Shown here piece by piece: positions 12,716 to 18,162 of a stretch of DNA of 18,162 bases. Origin of the DNA: Bacteroidota bacterium. Lineage in GTDB: Bacteria; Bacteroidota; Bacteroidia; Chitinophagales; Chitinophagaceae. Made by a program: the position numbers and the translations under genes. The stretch covers positions 1 through 18,162 of the forward strand of contig JAEWAC010000147.1 of the NCBI GenBank assembly GCA_023391895.1. Direction: 5' to 3'. The notes under the pieces were generated by a model. It did no database searches and had not been told where the DNA came from. It worked only from the letters and a program-made list of their open reading frames with translations. The stretch's first letter is position 1. Each line of letters opens with the position of its first letter.

Positions 12716-14548
12716 TTACTTCACTTCCTGCATCTGCACCAGGCGGTAGTAGTAGCCACCCTTCTGCATCAGTTCGTCATGTGTGCCGCGTTCTACAATC
12801 TGGCCTTTTTGCAGTACAATAATTTCATCAGCGTGGCGAATGGTGCTCAGGCGGTGGGCAATCACTACCGAAGTGCGGTTTTGCATCATGTTGTTGATGG
12901 CATCCTGTACCAGTCGCTCGCTTTCGGTGTCTAAAGAAGAGGTGGCTTCGTCCAGGATCAGGATCGGCGGGTTTTTGATCACCGCCCGGGCAATGGTCAG
13001 GCGCTGGCGTTCGCCGCCACTCAGTTTGCTGCCGCGGTCGCCAATGTTGGTGTTGTAGCCCGCTTCTTTTTTGGAGATATAGTTGTGCGCATTGGCAATT
13101 TGGGCGGCTTCGGTGATCTCGGTTTCCGTGGCGTCGTTTTTACCAATACGGATGTTGTTGGCAATAGTGTCGTTAAACAAAATAGGTTCCTGCGTAACAA
13201 TCGAGATCTGCTCCCGTACCGATTGCAGAGAGTACGCTTTGATGTTTACCCCATCAATCAGGAGCTCGCCGCTGGTCACGTCATGAAAACGCGGTATGAG
13301 GTCGGCCAGGGTAGATTTGCCGGCGCCCGATGAACCGACCAGCGCAATGGTTTTTCCTTTTGCAATGGTCAGGTTAATGTCCTTCAAAACCTCAATGCCC
13401 TCATAGGCAAAAGATACGTTGCGCAGCTCGATGCTGTGATTGAACGAGGTGAGCTGTTTGCCGCCGGGGTTTTCATCTACCGTATTATGGGTTTTTAAAA
13501 CCTCTTCAATACGGCCGATGGCCGCCGTACCTTTTTGCATGTTGCTGAACGAAGTGGACAGCGCCTTGGCCGGGTTGATGATGTTGTAAAAAAGGGCCAG
13601 ATAGGTAATAAAAGATGAGGCCTCCAGCGAGGCGGTGCCACCCAGCACCCAGCGGCCGCCAAAATATAAAATGCCGCAAAACATCAGCACGCCCATAAAC
13701 TCCGACATGGGCGAGGCCATATCGCGGCGGTAAGAAATTTTGTTTTTAGCGGTCAGCAAATCGCTGTTGATGTTGAAAAACTTTTGGCGCAGCAGGCCTT
13801 CCACGTTAAAGGCTTTGATCACCCGCAGGCCGGTCAGGGTTTCATCCAGTACCGAAACCGAATCGGCGTATTTGTGCGCCACCTCGGCCGACTGGGCCTT
13901 GAGCGAGCGGGTAATGCGGCCAATGATAAAACCCATTACCGGTATAAACACCAGTAAAAAAAACGTCAGCTGTGGGGAGATAACAAATAAAAAAGCAAAG
14001 TTCAAAATAATGGCAAGTGGGTCGCGGATCCAGCCTTCCAGGGCACCCACCACCGAACTTTCCACTTCACTGACGTCGTTGGTGATGCGGCTGATGAGGT
14101 CGCCTTTTCTTTTTTCGGTAAAATACCCGATGGGTAAATGAAGAATTTTGTTGTACAGGTCGGCCCGCAGCTGGTTTACAATCCTGTTTTTTAACGGATT
14201 GAGAATATAAAACGAAAAGTAAAGAAACAGGTTTTTGAAAAAGATGGAAGCAATGATCAGCAGGCAGATGATACCCAACGTAGCCAGTTTGCCGGAGACA
14301 CCGCTGCCGTTTTGTTCAATGCTCTGAAGCAAAAAGTTGCGGATGTACTGCACCACCGGGTTGTCGGTTTCCTTCATCAGGCCGGCCACGCCGCTTTGAT
14401 CGCCATTGAAGATCAGCTCCAGAAACGGCATCAGCATCCCCAGCGACACAATGGAAAAGACAATAGACAGCACAATGAACAAAAAGTATAAAACAATTTG
14501 CCCCTTATAAGCTGATAAATAAGTGAAAATGCGTGAATACTTCTTCAT
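12716..14548 (-). CDS. MsbA-like ABC exporter, fused membrane and ATPase domains
   Basis: A 610-residue half-transporter expected to act as a homodimer in the inner membrane. The N-terminal exporter domain (about 1-340) holds six spans, with the first near 17-40 and others near 88-114, 170-210 and 285-325. The ATPase domain follows: Walker A GSSGAGKS (405-412), Q-loop Gln453 in IVTQEP, signature LSGGERQ (509-515), Walker B ILILDEATS (529-537, catalytic Glu534) and H-loop His565 in IAHRLST. All catalytic motifs are intact. The family includes lipid A flippases (MsbA) and multidrug exporters. A lipid role is suggested by overall resemblance only, and the substrate is not provable from sequence. 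The gene is divergent from rbfA with 67 bp between the starts. Confidence 0.92.
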   Translation of the reverse strand: MKKYSRIFTYLSAYKGQIVLYFLFIVLSIVFSIVSLGMLMPFLELIFNGDQSGVAGLMKETDNPVVQYIRNFLLQSIEQNGSGVSGKLATLGIICLLIIASIFFKNLFLYFSFYILNPLKNRIVNQLRADLYNKILHLPIGYFTEKRKGDLISRITNDVSEVESSVVGALEGWIRDPLAIILNFAFLFVISPQLTFFLLVFIPVMGFIIGRITRSLKAQSAEVAHKYADSVSVLDETLTGLRVIKAFNVEGLLRQKFFNINSDLLTAKNKISYRRDMASPMSEFMGVLMFCGILYFGGRWVLGGTASLEASSFITYLALFYNIINPAKALSTSFSNMQKGTAAIGRIEEVLKTHNTVDENPGGKQLTSFNHSIELRNVSFAYEGIEVLKDINLTIAKGKTIALVGSSGAGKSTLADLIPRFHDVTSGELLIDGVNIKAYSLQSVREQISIVTQEPILFNDTIANNIRIGKNDATETEITEAAQIANAHNYISKKEAGYNTNIGDRGSKLSGGERQRLTIARAVIKNPPILILDEATSSLDTESERLVQDAINNMMQNRTSVVIAHRLSTIRHADEIIVLQKGQIVERGTHDELMQKGGYYYRLVQMQEVK

Positions 14549-14615
14549 AGGCTGACCGCCAGTGGCTTAGAAAAGCGCAAAGTAACTAATTTTACTACCA
14601 TAAATTGAATGTATT

Positions 14616-15005
14616 ATGCAGGAAGGTAAACGTCAGAAACAGATCGGCGGACTTTTGCAGGAAGAATTGAATACGCTGTTTCAGCGCATGGGACTGAATA
14701 TGCTGGATGGCGGTATGGTGTCTATATCCTCCGTAAAGATGACGCCCGACCTGTTGGAAGCCCGGATTTATTTAAGCTTGTTTCAGGTGGCAGACCCCAA
14801 GCTGACCATGAAAAAAATAGAAGACCGGGCATGGGAAATTAAAAAAGAACTGGCCGCCAGGGTCAAGCAGCAGTTGCGGCGCATACCGGAGCTGAAGTTT
14901 TTCCGCGACGACACGCTGGACCACGTATTTAAAATGGAAGACCTGTTTAAGCAGATCAAAAAGGATGAGGAGAAGGGGGAGGGAGAGGCGGAAAATGAAA
15001 AATGA
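14616..15005 (+). CDS. rbfA: 30S ribosome-binding factor A
   Basis: RbfA binds the 30S subunit during late assembly and helps 16S rRNA 5'-end maturation, particularly in the cold. This 129-residue protein has the family pattern: EGKRQKQIGGLLQEELNTLF (3-22), GGMVSISSVKMTPDLLEARIYLS (32-54; a KH-like beta-strand region, given here as GGMVSISSVKM and TPDLLEARIYLS), then KKELAARVKQQLRRIPEL and FFRDDTLDHVFKMEDLF (about 95-111). The C-terminus is an acidic and lysine-rich tail (KKDEEKGEGEAENEK), which in the family is disordered and variable. The ATG at 14616 is the natural start. The permease gene that often follows rbfA in Bacteroidota is present after a 106-bp spacer containing repeats. Confidence 0.93.
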   Translation: MQEGKRQKQIGGLLQEELNTLFQRMGLNMLDGGMVSISSVKMTPDLLEARIYLSLFQVADPKLTMKKIEDRAWEIKKELAARVKQQLRRIPELKFFRDDTLDHVFKMEDLFKQIKKDEEKGEGEAENEK

Positions 15006-15029
15006 AAAATGTAAAAAGGAAAACTTCTT

Positions 15030-15107
15030 CAACTAGTGAACTTGAGAACTCGTGAACAAGTGAACTAATAAACGTTAAACCTTATACTTTAAACTTTAAA
15101 CATTCCC
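15030..15107 (-). repeat. GTTCAC and TTAAG blocks between rbfA and the permease
   Basis: Plus strand: AACTAGTGAACTTGAG, AACTCGTGAACAAGTGAAC, then TTATACTTTAAACTTTAAAC. Read on the minus strand it is a TTAAG-like block followed by a GTTCAC block, the order seen downstream of genes elsewhere. Here the TTAAG end lies about 10 bp before the start of the permease gene, not after a stop codon. Confidence 0.65.
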
Positions 15108-15111
15108 AATC

Positions 15112-16335
15112 CTGAACTTTCTCTTCGCCTGGCGGTATTTCAAAGCCAAGAAAACAACTAATGCCATCAATGTCATTGCATGGATCTCAATCGTAGCCAT
15201 TATTGTGGGTACGGCAGCCCTGATATTGGTGCTGAGCGTATTCAATGGTTTTGAAGGGCTGGTGAAATCGCTCTATTCTTCTTTTTACCCCGACCTGAAA
15301 ATCATTCCTTCCCACGGCAAGCGGTTGGTGCTGACGCAGGACCAGCTGGCGCAGCTGCGGGCCGTAAAAGGCGTCAAGAATATTTCGCTGGTGGTGGAGG
15401 AAAAGGCGCTGCTGGTAAATGGTGAAAACCAGGCCAATGCCTACCTGAAGGGCGTGGATGAAAACTATGTTTTTGTAGCCGGCGTCAAAGATCATATGGT
15501 AAGAGGAAGTTTTGATTTGGGTACGGTCGATGACCCTATGCTGGTGCTGGGCGCCGGTGTGGAAAACGCCGTGGGTGCCCAAAGCGACCGGAGCCTGACC
15601 CCGCTGATTTTATATACCGGCAAAAAGGGCAGCGTGGACATGCAAAGCCCCATGAACTCCGTCAGCTCCGGCTCGGTCAATGCGGCCGGCACCTTTATGA
15701 TTCAGCAGGACTTTGATAATAAATACGTGCTGACCAACTTGGCCTTTGTACAGCAAATGCTGGGCTTGCCGGAAGATCAATACAGCGCCGCTGAAATTGC
15801 CATTACTCCGGAAGCGGATGTTGAAGACGTGCAAGCGGCACTAAACAAAGCTTTAGATAAAAACTACCTGGTACAAACCCGCTACCAGCAGAACGCAAGC
15901 CTGTACTCGGTGATGCAATCCGAAAAGTGGGTGATCTATGCCATTCTTTCCCTGATACTGGTGGTGGCTGCTTTCAATATGATTGGTGCCTTGACCATGC
16001 TGGTGCTGGAAAAAAAACTCGATATTTCTATTTTACACGCACTGGGCGGCAGCCGTTCCTTGATTCAAAAAATCTTTCTAACCGAAGGCATGCTGCTGGC
16101 CGGTATTGGTGGCGCTATCGGTATGCTGCTGGCGCTGGTTATTGCCTTTCTGCAGATCAACTTTAAGCTTATTCCCCTGCAAGGAGGCTCTTTTTTAATT
16201 GACTACTTTCCGGTGGAGTTGCATATTACTGATTTTATTTTGGTGGGCTGCACAGTGATGGTGATTGCCTTTATTGCCTCCTGGATACCGGCCCGTAAAG
16301 CCGCCCAGCAGCAGTTTTTATTAAGAAGTGAGTAG
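15112..16335 (+). CDS. LolC/FtsX-type ABC transporter permease
   Basis: Inner-membrane permease of the FtsX/LolC/MacB fold, which couples a LolD-like ATPase to lipoprotein release or a related envelope task. Read from CTG at 15112 it has 407 residues: an N-terminal amphipathic stretch NFLFAWRYFKAKKTTNAINV, a first span (about 22-46, ISIVAIIVGTAALILVLSVF), a periplasmic domain (about 50-270), then three spans (IYAILSLILVVAAFNMIGAL, MLLAGIGGAIGMLLALVIAF, ILVGCTVMVIAFIASWIPAR) and ARKAAQQQFLLRSE. Upstream of GTG 15205 (codon 32) there is no ATG, GTG or TTG before the in-frame stop at 15097. Starting at GTG would cut the first span in half, so a CTG start, or a mutated ATG, is inferred. No LolD gene is adjacent. 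Confidence 0.85.
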   Translation: MNFLFAWRYFKAKKTTNAINVIAWISIVAIIVGTAALILVLSVFNGFEGLVKSLYSSFYPDLKIIPSHGKRLVLTQDQLAQLRAVKGVKNISLVVEEKALLVNGENQANAYLKGVDENYVFVAGVKDHMVRGSFDLGTVDDPMLVLGAGVENAVGAQSDRSLTPLILYTGKKGSVDMQSPMNSVSSGSVNAAGTFMIQQDFDNKYVLTNLAFVQQMLGLPEDQYSAAEIAITPEADVEDVQAALNKALDKNYLVQTRYQQNASLYSVMQSEKWVIYAILSLILVVAAFNMIGALTMLVLEKKLDISILHALGGSRSLIQKIFLTEGMLLAGIGGAIGMLLALVIAFLQINFKLIPLQGGSFLIDYFPVELHITDFILVGCTVMVIAFIASWIPARKAAQQQFLLRSE

Positions 16336-16587
16336 GGGGAAGTTTTAGTCTTAAGTTGAAGAAGTTCACATGTTCACCAGTTCACAAGTTGGATCGCAGA
16401 TTTCACGGATTTTAAAAAGGATTGCGCAGATGGGGAATGGCTATGGGTTTTGAAAGTATTTCTGCCAACGAACAACGATCTATAGCCAACTCTCTGATAT
16501 GGGTTTTTGAAAGAGTTTACATTTTTTGCTGAAAACTATTTCAAAAGTCCATATGTCATTACAGAAGTTCAACCAATTTCCATTGCT

Positions 16588-16617
16588 CGGTCTCCCTCTT
16601 CTTCAGGAGAGGGACCG
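16588..16617. repeat. CTCCCTC-type hairpin
   Basis: CGGTCTCCCTCT faces AGAGGGACCG with a 2-nt bulge and loop TCTTCAGG. It is the same module as 8476-8511 and 12538-12564. Confidence 0.6.
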
Positions 16618-16690
16618 GGTTTTGAAAACGTTGATAACCTTTTTATGGTTGTCATTTCGGATGGGCTGTTTTTGCTTCAGCCTTCTGCCC

Positions 16691-16718
16691 TGTCATCCCG
16701 ACGAAGGAGGGATCTCAG
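16691..16718 (+). repeat. TGTCATCC block, copy 2
   Basis: TGTCATCCCGACGAAGGAGG then GATCTCAG, one mismatch in 28 against 8593-8620, in the same orientation and at the same relative place within the composite. Confidence 0.75.
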
Positions 16719-16978
16719 ATGTAAATGTATTTCAGGAGGCCCGGCCAGCACGCAGTCTAAACCACAACGGAAGTTGCAAGGACACAACAACAAACCCTTC
16801 CCGTATTCATTAGCAGTCAGTATGGGATTTTGAAGAAGTGCAGTGTTCCCGCTCAAAAGCCTAAAAGGTTCAAAAACCCATATGCTTTTTACGAATCTGC
16901 GAAATCCTTTTTTAAATCCGTTTAATCTGTGATTCAAAAGCCCATAGGGCCATCCCAATGCCTAAATAAAATAAAACA

Positions 16979-17013
16979 CCCCGGTCCCCTTCTCTTTCAG
17001 GAGAGGAGCGGGG
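16979..17013. terminator. GC-rich hairpin in convergent spacer III
   Basis: CCCCGGTCCCCTTCTC faces GAGAGGAGCGGGG around TTTCAG. The stem is strong but has internal mismatches. No T-run follows on either strand, so the termination role is only possible; it may be a variant of the CTCCC hairpin module. Confidence 0.35.
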
Positions 17014-17080
17014 TGAGGTTTAAGGTTTTAAAGAAATGCAAGAAGGCTTTACTCCAGGGCCAAGAAAAGTTTGAAAAACT

Positions 17081-17190
17081 CATGTGCTTTTTGGAACAGA
17101 GATTTTTTTAGCAACTGTATTATCCGGAATGCTTTTTCAAAAACCCATACCGACCGGCGCACCCGAACAACTTTAAACCTTAAACTTTAG
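17081..17190 (+). repeat. About 110-bp element, copy 2 of a direct pair
   Basis: Begins CATGTGCTTTTTGGAAC (identical over 17 bases to 12578-12594), then TTTTTAGCAACTGTATTATC, CTTTTTCAAAAACCCATAC, GGCGCACCCGAACAACTTTA and a TTAAG-type block. Parts, order and orientation agree with 12578-12697. Confidence 0.85.
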
Positions 17191-17210
17191 ACTGCGCCAG
17201 GGACAGGGGG

Positions 17211-18044
17211 CTAATAATCGCCCAGGGTTTCCGGCAGTTGCTTTAAAGCCGTAGCCAGTTGCTCGTCGTTAGGAGCCACACCATGCCAGTTGTGGTCGTT
17301 TTCCATAAAGTCCACGCCCTTGCCCATAACGGTACGCATAATAATGGCAATGGGTTTGCCCTTGCCGGTTAGGGAAACGGCGGTTTCCAGTGTGGCTGCT
17401 ACTTCATCCATGTCGTTGCCATTCATTTCCAGGGTATGCCAGCCAAAGGCATCAAACTTTTCCTTGATGTTACCCAGATCCAGCACTTTGTAGGTAGGCC
17501 CGTCAATTTGCTGCCCGTTCCAGTCAACGGTGGCAATTAAGTTATCCACATTATTGGCCGGTGCAAACATAATGGCTTCCCAGTTTTGGCCTTCCTGCAG
17601 TTCGCCATCACCATGTAGAGAAAACACCACGTTTTGTTCGTTGTTCAATTTTTTGGCTAAAGCGGCCCCAATGGCAACACTCATGCCCTGCCCCAAAGAG
17701 CCGGACGCCACACGCACGCCGGGCAAGCCTTCATGGGTGGTGGGGTGGCCCTGCAGGCGGGAATCCAGCTTGCGGAAGGTGGCCAGTTCTTTCACATCAA
17801 AATAGCCGGCCCGGGCCAGCGCCGAATAAAAGATGGGGGAAATATGACCGTTGGACAAAATAAAAACATCTTCTTCCCGGGCATTCATGTCAAAAGCCGG
17901 GTTATGTTTCATAACTTTAAAATAAAGGGCGGCAAAATAATCGGCACAGCCCAAAGAGCCGCCAGGATGGCCACTGCTGGCGCCATGAACCATTCTTAAA
18001 CAATCGCGGCGCAATTGGGAAGCTATATCAGTAAGACTTGGCAT
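17211..18044 (-). CDS. Transketolase, N-terminal (thiamine diphosphate-binding) subunit
   Basis: Transketolase moves two-carbon units between sugar phosphates in the pentose phosphate pathway. This 277-residue protein is only the N-terminal half: HGASSGHPGGSLG (20-32) with His26, LSNGHISPIFYSAL (63-76) with His67, QGHPTTHEGLPGV (98-110) with His100, SGSLGQGMSVAIG (114-126), and the ThDP motif HGDGELQEGQNWEA (144-157) running to Asn176 in VDWNGQQIDGP. These residues are intact. It lacks the pyrimidine-binding and C-terminal domains, which in many bacteria are a separate adjacent gene. No such gene follows here; the permease converges instead, so the partner is upstream of 18162 or elsewhere. 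The ATG at 18044 gives a normal N-terminus. The 118 bp upstream hold no gene; only a CACATTTG near 18104-18111 hints at a promoter. Confidence 0.93.
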   Translation of the reverse strand: MPSLTDIASQLRRDCLRMVHGASSGHPGGSLGCADYFAALYFKVMKHNPAFDMNAREEDVFILSNGHISPIFYSALARAGYFDVKELATFRKLDSRLQGHPTTHEGLPGVRVASGSLGQGMSVAIGAALAKKLNNEQNVVFSLHGDGELQEGQNWEAIMFAPANNVDNLIATVDWNGQQIDGPTYKVLDLGNIKEKFDAFGWHTLEMNGNDMDEVAATLETAVSLTGKGKPIAIIMRTVMGKGVDFMENDHNWHGVAPNDEQLATALKQLPETLGDY

Positions 18045-18162
18045 AATTTTTAGGATAACTTTTAAACTTTTTTAGTATATTATAATCCGATGCTTATGAG
18101 CTGCAAATGTGCAACCTTTTTTCTAAATCACACATCACTGCTCTCACCTCCGTGAGAAACCA

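Larger units (their letters stand above)
16336..17210. repeat. Convergent spacer III: composite intergenic repeat (permease / transketolase)
   Basis: No gene is seen in these 875 bp. Order: TTAAG block 16340-16358; GTTCAC block 16361-16392; CGCAGATT/CACGGATT block 16392-16431; box 16441-16458; CAACG block 16464-16490; box 16496-16517; reverse box 16539-16570; CTCCC hairpin 16588-16617; TGTCATCC block 16691-16718; box 16818-16840; reverse box 16867-16885; inverted CACAGATT block 16886-16933; reverse box 16934-16949; GC-rich hairpin 16979-17013; the 120-bp element 17081-17190, ending next to the transketolase stop. The left half follows spacer I block by block. The short ORFs here are translations of repeats. 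Confidence 0.8.

Noticed and set aside
16507..16958. Several 90-110 codon frames in convergent spacer III, including one with CHPDEGGISD
   Set aside because: That peptide is the translation of the TGTCATCC repeat block; frames in repeats are not evidence of genes.
8181..17210. Idea that the composite spacers are remnants of an insertion sequence
   Set aside because: No transposase fragment, clear terminal inverted repeats or target duplications could be seen; kept only as a possible non-autonomous element.
18142..18157. TCTCAC-CTCC-GTGAGA hairpin at the right edge
   Set aside because: The stem is a short 6 bp with no T-run, and the upstream gene it might terminate is outside the window.

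Overview
The window looks like chromosomal DNA of a Bacteroidota bacterium, most likely in or near the Chitinophagaceae. The grounds are: a PorX response regulator of the type IX secretion system; an outer-membrane-style protein with a carboxypeptidase-like regulatory domain; a transketolase split into an N-terminal subunit; an rbfA-LolC/FtsX permease pair; and TAnnTTTG promoter elements (clearest before gyrB and the MBL-fold gene) with few Shine-Dalgarno sites. The genus is inference.

Layout. 1-520 (-): start of a secreted carboxypeptidase-like regulatory domain protein that runs off the edge. 697-1062 (+): DUF4870 membrane protein, convergent with gyrB (1131-3125, -). 3924-6324 (-): HD-domain phosphohydrolase followed by lpxD (lipid A synthesis). 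6624-8180 (+): porX. 8854-9537 (-): two small paralogous membrane proteins. 9626-10728 (+): a small conserved protein and a PhnP-like MBL-fold hydrolase. 10936-12075 (+): acyl-CoA dehydrogenase. 12716-14548 (-): MsbA-like ABC exporter. 14616-16335 (+): rbfA and a LolC/FtsX-type permease. 17211-18044 (-): transketolase N-terminal subunit. No tRNA, rRNA, transposase, phage gene or CRISPR array was seen.

The genes are ordinary housekeeping and envelope genes: topology (gyrB), ribosome maturation (rbfA), central carbon and acyl-CoA metabolism, and outer-membrane building (lpxD, MsbA-like exporter, LolC-like permease, PorX).

The unusual part is between the genes. Three unrelated convergent spacers (8181-8853, 12076-12715, 16336-17210) are diverged versions of the same composite: an AAGTTTTAAGTCTTAAG block next to the stop codon, a GTTCAC-repeat block, a CACAGATT/CACGGATT block, many copies of a short box (ATATGGGTTTTTGAAGAAG, both orientations), a CTCCCTC hairpin and, in two of them, a TGTCATCC block, in nearly the same order. 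Parts of the same set lie at 3126-3923, 10729-10935 and 15006-15111. I see no coding capacity in these modules, and their role is unknown. Other points: the permease appears to lack any ATG/GTG/TTG at its expected start (CTG at 15112), the MBL gene may be leaderless, and the transketolase has no C-terminal partner downstream.
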